Part shown: in pieces, positions 41,387 to 49,342 of the stretch | How the letters are laid out: each line of letters begins with the position of its first letter | Numbering within the stretch: the stretch's first letter is position 1 | Assembly (NCBI GenBank): GCA_020630975.1 | Contig: JAHDID010000043.1 | Span: forward strand, 1 to 53,131 | Direction of reading: 5' to 3' | Length of the DNA: 53,131 nt | Source of the DNA: Verrucomicrobiota bacterium | Lineage (GTDB): Bacteria; Verrucomicrobiota; Verrucomicrobiia; Verrucomicrobiales; DEV007 | The notes under the pieces: generated by a model | Databases searched by the model: none | Seen by the model: only the letters and a program-made list of their open reading frames with translations | What the model was told of the DNA's origin: nothing | Made by a program: the position numbers and the translations under genes

Positions 41387-44300
41387 ATGTTCATGCGATC
41401 TCGATTCTGGATTATTTTCGGTATCCCCTTACTTAGCTTTGTGGTGGCGCACGCCTCTACGCTTTCGCCTAGGGCGGTACCATTTGGGTCTTGGGAGGTG
41501 GTTCGAGAGAAATCCTGGAACCCGAATGAGAATCTGAGATGTGTGTTTCAGGATCAGCAGAGCCTGATCTGGCTGGGTGGATCGCAGGGGCTTCATCTAC
41601 TGATGGGCGATGAGGCTAGGCCGATACAGATACCGGGGTATGAGAAGTACCCTGCCGAGGTGGTAGGAATCGTGCAGTGCCCAGACGAGAGTGGGATCTG
41701 GTTTGCTTCACGGAAAGGCATCGGACACGTCTGCTCGGACCACCTAGTCGCGAAGTATTACCCACTCATCGATAAGGGGAATTATGCACGCTTCACAGAT
41801 CTAGTCATAGGTCCTGGGAGTAAGATTTATCTGCTCTACGACGACTCACTCGTAGAGTTCGACCGATTGGCGCGCGGGGAGCCGACTGTCTATTCCTTTA
41901 AGAGGAGGACCAAGCATTTTACCCAAATGGTGATCGATCCGAACAACCCAGATCGCCTGCTGGTCTGTGGTATGCCCGGCGAGATTGTTGCATTCGATCT
42001 ACAGACGAAGCGCTGGCAGAGTGTCTTGAAATACGGGACTTATCAGGGTGGGATAAAGGGCAACGCCATAATGGCTGACTCGCAAAATAGTGTCTGGGTC
42101 GCTTGTGTCAGTGGATGGTTGGTTCGTTTTGATTCCGTCACGGGTGAGCATAAGAAGTGGCAAATCGAAGATGCGTGGAAAAATGATTTCGATCTGACCT
42201 CGCTAGAGGAGTCGGTAGACCCAGGCCATATCTGGATAGGCTCCAACTTGAATGAAAGATTGTTTCAATTTGATATCGAGCATCGGACCATGCTGTCTCA
42301 TAACAATCCATTTATGACGGATCGAGGGCGGTCGGCTCGGACTAATTCACTAATGGTCGACAGATCTGGCTACCTCTGGGTGGCCTCTAAAGAAGATGGC
42401 TTGATCCGCGCCCGCTCGCGGAGCCTGCATGCGAGGAAGGCCTCTCAATCACAGGATCTGGAGATCAGTTCTAGGTCCATTGGGTATTCTCAGAGTATCG
42501 TCTACCGAGATGATCTGGTGATTGGCGTGAATTCGAAATCATGTTTCTCGTTCGATTTCGAGAGTCAGGAGTATAGCGATTTACTCACTCAAAATGAGAA
42601 GGCCCGCTTCCGCAGTGCGCAGTCGTTTCTAGTCGATGAGGAGTGGGGGATCTATGGTATCGATACCGATGGTGTCTGGTATCTCGATCTGTCTCAAGAT
42701 CGTGAGAGTAGGCAGTGGCAACTCAAGCTGGAGCATGGGGCAAAAAGGAATGAGAAATGCACGTTGGCCCAGAGTTTTGACGAGAATGGAAATATCTGGT
42801 TCTCTGTTGGCCACGATCTGTTTTGCTACAATACCAAGGAAGCTAAGGTGACGACTACGGCCGAGTACCCCAGATGGGTAACTCGCATCGTACCAGACAA
42901 ACACTATGTGTGGACCATTTGTCGAGATGTGTTGTTTCGACTAGATACTCGAGATGGCTCTACAGCGCAGGTCGATCTGGGCCAGCAGGTCACTGGAAAT
43001 GTAGCCATTGCCGATTTGAGTGTGAATTTATTGTGGTATGGCACAGCCAATGGCTTGGTAGCCATTGGTCGGGATGATCTGGCGGTTGAGTATTTCGGTG
43101 CGGTGAAGGGCGATGTATCGAGTATCACCAAATCTTCATCCGGATTGTTGTGGATATTGGTGGGCAACCGCCTGCGCCCCTTCGATCCCTGGACGGAGCA
43201 GTTGCTGACCTTTCGCCGTCAGGATGAGTTCGAGCCACCTCTGCGTATATATAAGGGCTTGAGCATCGATGCCGATGGGGCACTGCTATTGTCCTCGTGG
43301 AATGTGCTGTCAAAGGTGCTGGAGAATAGTTTGATCGAAGCAGGAGTATCACCCTACCCACTTCTGACGGTGGGGGTAGAAAAGCTCAGAAAGAACGGCG
43401 CGACTGAGGCGATCGCACTGGATACGGTGAACCAGGCTATCGAAGTCGATCATAACCACATGGGCATGATCTTTAGTGTGTTCCTGCCTGATTACAGTTC
43501 GCAGAAAGATGTGCGCTACCGCTACAAGATCGATGACTCGCAGTGGATGAATGCCGGCGGTGGCGAGATCCGTATCGGTGCCCTGAGCCCTGGAAATCAT
43601 GCGGTGACGATCGAGGCCTACGATTCCCGGGGGATCGCTGCATCCAATCGTTGTGAGTATTCGATCTCCTGTTTGGCACCATTTTGGCAGACCAGTTGGT
43701 TTTACATCGTGCTAGCACTGGCAGCCATGTTGGTGGCATTCGGGGTCAATGAATTTCGGGTCAGGTTCATCCTGGCGAAACAACGCGAACTGGAAAAAGC
43801 TCATCTAGCATTGAGCGAGTCCGAAGCTCGATTCCGACGGGTGTTCGAAGCTTGTTCCGATTCTATTTTGGTAGTCGACGAGGGGGCACACTTACTCACG
43901 GCGAATCAGCACGCCTTTGAGCGCCTGTCGATCGATCCTGCAGCAGCGGAAGACAAGCTGAGCCTATCGACTGTGCTAGGCGATTCCACCGAGGTGGAGA
44001 AACTCGTCAAACAAGCGATCGACGGAGAAGAGGTCTCCTATCGCGAGTGTGGTCTGCAGCTACAGGGAGGCAAGGTTTTGTGCTGCCAGGTGTCAGTGAG
44101 TGTCTGCTCGCCGGAAGAGATTCGCCTACATATCCGCGATATCACAAAGGAGGTCGATCTTGAGTCGCAGGTGCGGCATGCGCAAAAGATGGAGGCGGTG
44201 GGCACTCTGGCTGGTGGCATCGCGCATGATTTCAATAACCTACTGTCGCCTATCGTGGTCCACTCGGAGATGGTATCCGACACGATCGAGGACATCGACG

Positions 44301-45376
44301 AGATCCAGCCCGACGATCGCGAAAAGGTGATGGATAGCATGGCGGTCTGTATACAGGCAGCTAAGAAAGCTGCAGGTCTGGTGAAAGATCTGTTACAGTT
44401 TGCCAAGAAGACCGAGGATAAAGAGGCGACTATCGATCTGCGCGACAATTGTAAAACAGTGATCAAACTGTTGCGCGGCAGTATCCCTTCGAATGTGCAG
44501 ATTCACTATGATCTCCCCGACGAGCCGGTGCAGGTTTATTGCTCGGGGCAGCAGTTTGAGCAGTGTCTGACCAATATAGGGGTGAATGCCAGTCAGGCGA
44601 TCGGAACTAGGACGGGCAATATCCATATAGCGATGGTCCGCGAGCCGAGTCAGGGCGATCAGCGCGGCCGCTGGGTGCTGACGGTGAAGGACAATGGCTC
44701 CGGTATCGAGGAAGAGGTATTGGATAGGATCTTTGATCCATTCTTTACCACCAAAGAAGTCGGCGGAGGCTCAGGTCTCGGCCTGTCGATGGTGCATGGT
44801 TTTGTCGAAAAATTAGGTGGTGAGGTAAAGGTCGATAGCACACTCGGCGAGGGGACTACGCTCACCTTATATTTCCATGAGTCGGAGGAGGCTGCCGATG
44901 TGGGAGTATCGATATGCGACCAGAAGAAGGCGCGAGACAAGTCCAAAGAATGTGCGGGCGGTGGTCTCCGCCTGGTGGTCGTCGACGATGATCCGATGGT
45001 GCTCAAGGCGACATCGATGATCATGAGAAAGCGTGGCTTCTCAGTGGTCACTTTCTCCAATCCCGAGCATGTCGTCGACTATGTGGAGGAGGACCCGACT
45101 CAGCTAGACCTGATCGTGAGCGATCAGATGATGCCGGAGATGACGGGACTGGAGATGGCTGGTATCATCAAGAAAATCCGCCCCGAACTACCGATCGTGC
45201 TACTCACTGGATTTTGCAGCGCTGTCCTCGAGTCAGAGGCAGACACACGAGTCGAGGCGATACACATGAAGCCGCTCGATAGTCTAGCCCTACAGGCTAC
45301 GATACTGGAGCTGACTGCTGACCAGACGGCAGAGCAGGATGCGCCGGCTAAGGATGACCTATGCGTCAGCTTCTGA
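41387..45376 (+). CDS. Hybrid two-component sensor kinase with periplasmic propeller
   Basis: 1329 aa. A signal-type N-terminus (FWIIFGIPLLSFVVAHAS) is followed by a large periplasmic part of two-component-regulator propeller repeats (about 35-660; VFQDQQSLIWLGGSQGLHLL, VDRSGYLWVASKEDGLI) and a Y_Y_Y domain (about 690-760; VRYRYKIDDSQWM). After one transmembrane helix (about 768-790) come a PAS domain (about 805-925), a HisKA domain with GGIAHDFNNLLSP (His946), HATPase_c (DNGSGIEEEV, GSGLGLSMVHG) and a receiver domain (VVVDDDPMV, SDQMMPEMTG with the phosphoacceptor near 1245, HMKPLD). Such sensors usually detect glycans and control polysaccharide utilisation genes. There is no AraC-type output domain, so a partner regulator is needed; none is adjacent. 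Confidence 0.95.
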   Translation: MFMRSRFWIIFGIPLLSFVVAHASTLSPRAVPFGSWEVVREKSWNPNENLRCVFQDQQSLIWLGGSQGLHLLMGDEARPIQIPGYEKYPAEVVGIVQCPDESGIWFASRKGIGHVCSDHLVAKYYPLIDKGNYARFTDLVIGPGSKIYLLYDDSLVEFDRLARGEPTVYSFKRRTKHFTQMVIDPNNPDRLLVCGMPGEIVAFDLQTKRWQSVLKYGTYQGGIKGNAIMADSQNSVWVACVSGWLVRFDSVTGEHKKWQIEDAWKNDFDLTSLEESVDPGHIWIGSNLNERLFQFDIEHRTMLSHNNPFMTDRGRSARTNSLMVDRSGYLWVASKEDGLIRARSRSLHARKASQSQDLEISSRSIGYSQSIVYRDDLVIGVNSKSCFSFDFESQEYSDLLTQNEKARFRSAQSFLVDEEWGIYGIDTDGVWYLDLSQDRESRQWQLKLEHGAKRNEKCTLAQSFDENGNIWFSVGHDLFCYNTKEAKVTTTAEYPRWVTRIVPDKHYVWTICRDVLFRLDTRDGSTAQVDLGQQVTGNVAIADLSVNLLWYGTANGLVAIGRDDLAVEYFGAVKGDVSSITKSSSGLLWILVGNRLRPFDPWTEQLLTFRRQDEFEPPLRIYKGLSIDADGALLLSSWNVLSKVLENSLIEAGVSPYPLLTVGVEKLRKNGATEAIALDTVNQAIEVDHNHMGMIFSVFLPDYSSQKDVRYRYKIDDSQWMNAGGGEIRIGALSPGNHAVTIEAYDSRGIAASNRCEYSISCLAPFWQTSWFYIVLALAAMLVAFGVNEFRVRFILAKQRELEKAHLALSESEARFRRVFEACSDSILVVDEGAHLLTANQHAFERLSIDPAAAEDKLSLSTVLGDSTEVEKLVKQAIDGEEVSYRECGLQLQGGKVLCCQVSVSVCSPEEIRLHIRDITKEVDLESQVRHAQKMEAVGTLAGGIAHDFNNLLSPIVVHSEMVSDTIEDIDEIQPDDREKVMDSMAVCIQAAKKAAGLVKDLLQFAKKTEDKEATIDLRDNCKTVIKLLRGSIPSNVQIHYDLPDEPVQVYCSGQQFEQCLTNIGVNASQAIGTRTGNIHIAMVREPSQGDQRGRWVLTVKDNGSGIEEEVLDRIFDPFFTTKEVGGGSGLGLSMVHGFVEKLGGEVKVDSTLGEGTTLTLYFHESEEAADVGVSICDQKKARDKSKECAGGGLRLVVVDDDPMVLKATSMIMRKRGFSVVTFSNPEHVVDYVEEDPTQLDLIVSDQMMPEMTGLEMAGIIKKIRPELPIVLLTGFCSAVLESEADTRVEAIHMKPLDSLALQATILELTADQTAEQDAPAKDDLCVSF

Positions 45377-45712
45377 TACTGGCTGGATCAGCACGAAAGG
45401 CGATACCACTAAAGCGAGAAACTTTTCTCCCTTTTCCTCCCAATACATCGCATGCGGTGTGGATGGGACGATGATGTCGCCACTCTGTTTCCAGCTGGCG
45501 ACAGCGTCGGTATCATCATCGGCAAATGCCTTGCCGACCTTTACTAAATCGAGACTGGGATCGACAAATAGCAGTGCGCCTGCCTTGTAGTGGCTCTCTA
45601 GGTAGTCCCAGGAGACTTCGCCAGTGTACTTTTCCAGCTTTTCGAGGTCGGTCGTACCATCCTCGCCGAGCATGGTGTACTCCATAGGTTTACCGTCTTG
45701 TGGATCGCTCAT
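45359..45712 (-). CDS. DUF2288 family protein
   Basis: 117 aa from the ATG at 45712; an in-frame upstream start lies in the 39-bp repeat and is unlikely. The layout fits DUF2288: KYTGEVSWDYLESHYKAGALLFVDPSLDLVKVGKAFADDDTDAVASW, then PSTPHAMYWEEKGEKFLALVVSPFVLIQ. It is a small cytoplasmic protein of unknown function. Its 3' end overlaps that of the sensor kinase gene by 18 bp on the opposite strand. The MauE/DoxX gene lies just upstream on the same strand, with the repeat between them. Confidence 0.85.
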   Translation of the reverse strand: MSDPQDGKPMEYTMLGEDGTTDLEKLEKYTGEVSWDYLESHYKAGALLFVDPSLDLVKVGKAFADDDTDAVASWKQSGDIIVPSTPHAMYWEEKGEKFLALVVSPFVLIQPVSEADA

Positions 45713-45721
45713 GATCGGGAA

Positions 45722-45760
45722 ATTCAATAGGGTACAATTTTTATTCAATAGGGTACAATC
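45722..45760. repeat. 39-bp element with a doubled 17-bp word, copy 2
   Basis: Identical over 39 bases to 12889-12927: ATTCAATAGGGTACAAT at 45722-45738 and 45743-45759, TTTT between. Read on the minus strand it encodes the last residues (RLYPIE) and the TAA stop of the MauE/DoxX gene. Both copies thus lie on a gene's 3' end. Confidence 0.9.
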
Positions 45761-46169
45761 GCTGTTTTCGCAGCTGTAGAAAGACGATGGCCACCCCCAT
45801 AGCGAGTAGCCCGATGTTTCGCCCGATGACGAGTGGGTAATTCACAGCTCCCGAGCCACCGAAGCAGCCGCAAGAGATATCCAGCCCCCGCACCCAGCCA
45901 GAGGCGAGCGCTATGGTGAAGCCAACTAGGCTGACGATGAGCACCACCACACTGCCACGCCACAGAGCACGGCCGAGCATGGTCAAGATACCGGCTACTA
46001 TCTCGATGCATGGCACTAGCAGGGCTAAAGCAGGGGCTATGGGATCGCCTACGATCTCGAAGTTGCGCACCGCATCGGCGAAGCTGAGCGGATCTTTTAG
46101 TTTGATCGCTCCACTCCAGATGAAGACCGCTCCAAACAGGAGTCTGAGGATAGTGCTGAGATATTTCAC
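45741..46169 (-). CDS. MauE/DoxX family redox-associated membrane protein
   Basis: 142 aa from the GTG at 46169 (VKYLSTILRLLFGAVFIWSG); a TTG at 46205 would add 12 residues. Four transmembrane helices and the motif GLDISCGCFGGSG (between helices 3 and 4) identify the MauE/DoxX group, which is linked to thiol redox or thioredoxin-like partners. KLKDPLSFADAVRNFEIV is the usual first loop. The function here is probably periplasmic disulfide or methylamine-type redox maturation; inferred. Its last codons and stop are within the 39-bp repeat. The DUF2288 gene follows on the same strand. Confidence 0.85.
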   Translation of the reverse strand: MKYLSTILRLLFGAVFIWSGAIKLKDPLSFADAVRNFEIVGDPIAPALALLVPCIEIVAGILTMLGRALWRGSVVVLIVSLVGFTIALASGWVRGLDISCGCFGGSGAVNYPLVIGRNIGLLAMGVAIVFLQLRKQRLYPIE

Positions 46170-46268
46170 CGAGGCGCATCTTAGCGGAGAGCCAGCTCGC
46201 TGCAAGGCTTGTTGTTGTAGTCCTTGCAGCCAGCCGACGGCTGTGGCATGAAAGGAGCAGTCAAAATC

Positions 46269-47300
46269 ATGATGGTCAAAGCACGCTTCATATCGGTCGG
46301 TATCTCCACACTAGCGATGGCAGTTGCCATTTTGATCGGTTTTCCCAGTTGTCACGAGGTCTCGGCGCCTACTTTTGATGAGGCCACAGCCCTCTATCCT
46401 ACAGTATCTGGGGAGAAAGCATTTGCCCATGTGGAGGCACTGGTAGGCTTTGGCCCACGGCCTGCGGGATCGGAGGCGCTCGAGCAGTCGCGTGGCTACC
46501 TGACCGAGCAGCTGGAGGGGCTCGGCTGGTCCGTGCAGCGCCAGCCTAGCGAGCAGATGACGCCCGATGGTAAGGTAGAGTTTGTCAATCTGATCGCTCG
46601 TTTTGGCGAATCCCCCTGGGAGCGCCAGCCGCCAGGTCTTTTGTGTACGCATATCGACACCAAAAAATTTAGCTTCGAGTTCGTCGGGGCGAATGACAGT
46701 GGTTCCAGCACAGGGCTAGTCCTTGAGATGGCTAGGGCACTGGCGCAGAGGCCCAGTCTCGCTCAGCAGATCGAGTTGGTTTTCTTTGATGGCGAGGAAG
46801 CTTTTGGTCCCAACATCACTGGCAAAGATGGCCTCTATGGCAGCCGCCACTACGCCCAGCAGATGGTGCTGCTACCGGAGAAAAAACGCCCCAAGTGGGG
46901 CGTGCTGCTCGATATGGTCGGCGATAAAGATCTGAACGTGCGCGCAGCTGTACAGCTGAAAGGTCAGACCATCCGAGAGCTGAAAAAAGCTCAGGAAGAT
47001 GGCCTGCGCATCGATATCGAGAAAGTACAGTCTGAGCTGGGGGAGATGGCCAAACACCTGATGGCTGCCGCCGATCAGCTAGACGTGCGCCAGCAGATCG
47101 GGGTCAGCTCGGACATGATCATCGACGATCACATCCCTCTCAATGTCTCCGCCGGTATTCCGACCATCGATCTGATTGATTTCGACTACGGTAGCAACTG
47201 GCACACCCCAGGCGATACGCTCGACAAGATCAGTGCCGAGAGTCTCGAGACAGTAGGGCAGGTGACCATGCTGCTCATCGAGAGATACCTCACTCAGTAG
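46269..47300 (+). CDS. M28 family metallopeptidase / glutaminyl cyclase-like
   Basis: 343 aa from the ATG at 46269. A signal sequence (VGISTLAMAVAILIGFPSC) ends at Cys28, a possible lipobox, so it may be a lipoprotein. The M28/QC metal ligands are in THIDTKKF, GANDSGSSTGLVLEMARAL, FFDGEEAFG, LLDMVGDKDLN and the final NWHTPGDTLDKIS. The FDGEEAF and DLIDFDYG...NWHT blocks look more like glutaminyl-peptide cyclotransferase than classical aminopeptidases. It acts outside the cytoplasm, cyclising N-terminal Gln or trimming peptides. yraN starts 14 bp downstream, then the EamA gene, forming one operon; the MauE gene diverges upstream. Confidence 0.88.
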   Translation: MMVKARFISVGISTLAMAVAILIGFPSCHEVSAPTFDEATALYPTVSGEKAFAHVEALVGFGPRPAGSEALEQSRGYLTEQLEGLGWSVQRQPSEQMTPDGKVEFVNLIARFGESPWERQPPGLLCTHIDTKKFSFEFVGANDSGSSTGLVLEMARALAQRPSLAQQIELVFFDGEEAFGPNITGKDGLYGSRHYAQQMVLLPEKKRPKWGVLLDMVGDKDLNVRAAVQLKGQTIRELKKAQEDGLRIDIEKVQSELGEMAKHLMAAADQLDVRQQIGVSSDMIIDDHIPLNVSAGIPTIDLIDFDYGSNWHTPGDTLDKISAESLETVGQVTMLLIERYLTQ

Positions 47301-47314
47301 TAGCGGCACGGCAT

Positions 47315-47788
47315 ATGCACTGGCTGGTGGTATGGTATTTTCGGATGTTTGATCGGAGCCTGGGTCGCCCCGCTGCGATCGCGGCTGATCCCTCCGAGCC
47401 CGGCGAGTGGAATGCCGCCCTCGGCGAGATGGGTGAGGCGTTAGCAGCTCGTTGGCTGTGGGTGAAGGGGCTAAAAGTATTGTATCGAAACTACCGGGCT
47501 CCTAGTGGTGGCGAGGTAGATATCGTCGCTCGTCACGGAGAGACTTTGGTCTTCTGCGAGGTCAAAACCCGTTCCTCCGATCAATTTGGTCGGCCCGCAG
47601 CGGCGGTGGATGAGGAAAAACGGCGTCTGATCGCGCGTGGAGCTACTGGCTGGCTACGCGAGCTGCGTTTTCCGCCGGTGGTGTATCGTTTCGACATCGT
47701 CGAGGTGATTTTGGAGGAGGGTGAGATACCTGAGATCCATCACATCGAGTCCGCATTTCAAACCGGGGGCATGCACGCGATATCATGA
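47315..47788 (+). CDS. YraN/UPF0102 family putative endonuclease
   Basis: 157 aa. It fits the YraN family: GEMGEALAARWLWVKGLKVLYRNYRAPSGGEVDIVARHGETLVFCEVKTRSSDQFG has the PD-(D/E)XK-like residues (Glu in GEVD and CEVKTR) and the last block is VYRFDIVEVIL. It carries about 35 extra N-terminal residues (HWLVVWYFRMFDRSLG...) ahead of the family core. YraN proteins are Holliday-junction-resolvase-like but their activity is not established. It overlaps the EamA gene by 4 bp (ATGA) and follows the M28 gene. Confidence 0.9.
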   Translation: MHWLVVWYFRMFDRSLGRPAAIAADPSEPGEWNAALGEMGEALAARWLWVKGLKVLYRNYRAPSGGEVDIVARHGETLVFCEVKTRSSDQFGRPAAAVDEEKRRLIARGATGWLRELRFPPVVYRFDIVEVILEEGEIPEIHHIESAFQTGGMHAIS

Positions 47789-48693
47789 ACGCCCCATCGA
47801 ATCGATCGGCTCATTTTATCCTGCACTTGGTGATCATCGCCTGGGGATTTACCGCTATTCTAGGAAAACTCATTTCCATTCCAGCATTGGAGGTGGCCCT
47901 GTGGCGGACGTTACTGGCCAGTGGAGGTTTGGTCATTCTGTGTCTCCTCTTTCGCCAGCCTCTGGTGGTGAAGCGTGGCGATGCCCTGCGCATGCTGGCC
48001 AATGGTCTGATGGTAGGTCTGCACTGGATTGCCTTTTTTCAGTCGGCACGACTAGCCTCGGCATCGATCGCACTGGCGGCACTCACCACCACACTGATCT
48101 GGTGCTCGCTGCTTGAGCCTTTGCTCATCCCCGGGAAACGCTGGCGCTGGATCGAGGGCGCCACTGGACTCGCTATGATCGTAGCAGCAGCGCTCATTTA
48201 CCGAGTCGAGATTAGCTCTGGAAAAGGCTTCACCGTCGGCTTGCTCGCCGCCTTTATCGGGGCTGTTTTCGCGGTGCTCAATAAGCCACTCACCGATCGC
48301 ATCCCACCTCTCACCAATACCTGCTACCAGATGACCGGAGCATGGATCATGTGCGCCCTAGTGTTTGGGTTGTTTATCGATCGACCGTTTGAGATGCCTG
48401 CGACACAAGATTGGTGGTGGCTAGCTATCCTAGCGGGTGTGTGTACCATAGGCGCCTATGCCGCCTACCTCTATGTTCTCCGGCAGTTGAGTATCTTTTC
48501 GATCAATGTGGTCTACAACCTCGAGCCCGTTTATGGCATGATATTGGCGTTCCTGATCTTCCGACAGGAAGAGACGCTGACGCCGGGTTTCTATGTGGGT
48601 GTCGGTATCATTCTGGTCGCGGTGATGTCCGTGCCGTGGCTGGATCGGAAGTCGCAGGGAGACATCAAGGATGTGCGCTTAAATGAACCTTAA
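47785..48693 (+). CDS. EamA/DMT superfamily transporter
   Basis: 302 aa, ten transmembrane helices in two EamA repeats. The first repeat starts HFILHLVIIAWGFTAILGKLIS and the second with GKGFTVGLLAAFIGAVFAVLNKPL. Family-type blocks ALWRTLLASGG and SINVVYNLEPVYGMILAFLIFRQEETLTPGFYVGVGIILVAV are clear. Relatives export amino acids, nucleobases or other metabolites; the substrate cannot be told. It is translated with yraN (4-bp overlap) and ends the M28-yraN-EamA operon. Confidence 0.92.
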   Translation: MNAPSNRSAHFILHLVIIAWGFTAILGKLISIPALEVALWRTLLASGGLVILCLLFRQPLVVKRGDALRMLANGLMVGLHWIAFFQSARLASASIALAALTTTLIWCSLLEPLLIPGKRWRWIEGATGLAMIVAAALIYRVEISSGKGFTVGLLAAFIGAVFAVLNKPLTDRIPPLTNTCYQMTGAWIMCALVFGLFIDRPFEMPATQDWWWLAILAGVCTIGAYAAYLYVLRQLSIFSINVVYNLEPVYGMILAFLIFRQEETLTPGFYVGVGIILVAVMSVPWLDRKSQGDIKDVRLNEP

Positions 48694-48726
48694 TTTAGGC
48701 TTTCGAAAAGAGTATGAATTGAAGAA

Positions 48727-49182
48727 ATGAAAGTATTGTATGGAAATTTCCATCATGTGAAAATCGGATTGGTTGGCTTGATTGCTTTAATTGGAATATT
48801 GCCCACATTCGGAGGTGAGTGGATAGAAAGTCTGTTCAGCATTCAAGATCAAGAAAAGTATCTTCAACTTCAGATCGATGAACTTGGGCTTGTGGGAGCT
48901 CATCGATTACCTCCGTTTCTCTACAACGGAAACGAGTGGTATCATGAGTATGTCGCACACCTCGCAAAAGAGCACAGGCCTACGAATGCTTCGGAGCAAC
49001 TTAAGGTGGTTTCACGACTAAACGATAGCAGTAGGTTGGTTTCGTATTTTGCAATTCTCGCTTTAAACTATTCGTTTGAGTTTCCTCACCTTATTCAGAG
49101 AGAGCGTATTTGGGTGGACGAAGCCTATAAATCGAAAATCGAACTAAAATTGCTACAAACTCTAGCCGAGGTACGACACTAA
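48727..49182 (+). CDS. Hypothetical secreted or anchored protein
   Basis: 151 aa, not recognised. The N-terminal hydrophobic segment (about residues 11-28, VKIGLVGLIALIGILPTF) acts as a signal peptide or anchor; the rest is helical with Tyr, His and Trp (FLYNGNEWYHEYVAHLAKEH, SRLVSYFAILALNYSFEF). The gene is clearly AT-richer than the operon before it, with rare-for-the-window codons, as seen in the orphan genes at 8111 and 51051. It is a single gene with 33 bp to the EamA gene. Confidence 0.55.
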   Translation: MKVLYGNFHHVKIGLVGLIALIGILPTFGGEWIESLFSIQDQEKYLQLQIDELGLVGAHRLPPFLYNGNEWYHEYVAHLAKEHRPTNASEQLKVVSRLNDSSRLVSYFAILALNYSFEFPHLIQRERIWVDEAYKSKIELKLLQTLAEVRH

Positions 49183-49342
49183 AAGTACGGAAGAATTGCT
49201 GTTAGAATTTTCGAGGTGAAAGCAGAGAGGGAAGGTGGTAGTTTGGTTAGGATATCCCGAATTTCTGTCTTTCTTAACTGTTCGGAATGACATTTTATTC
49301 TGTAAAATAGTCAGCCTGAATCGTCCATCTACCCATAGGCTC

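Noticed and set aside
45713-45748. N-terminal extension of the DUF2288 gene
   Set aside because: It is translated from the 39-bp repeat, and the same peptide start arises from the copy at 12889.
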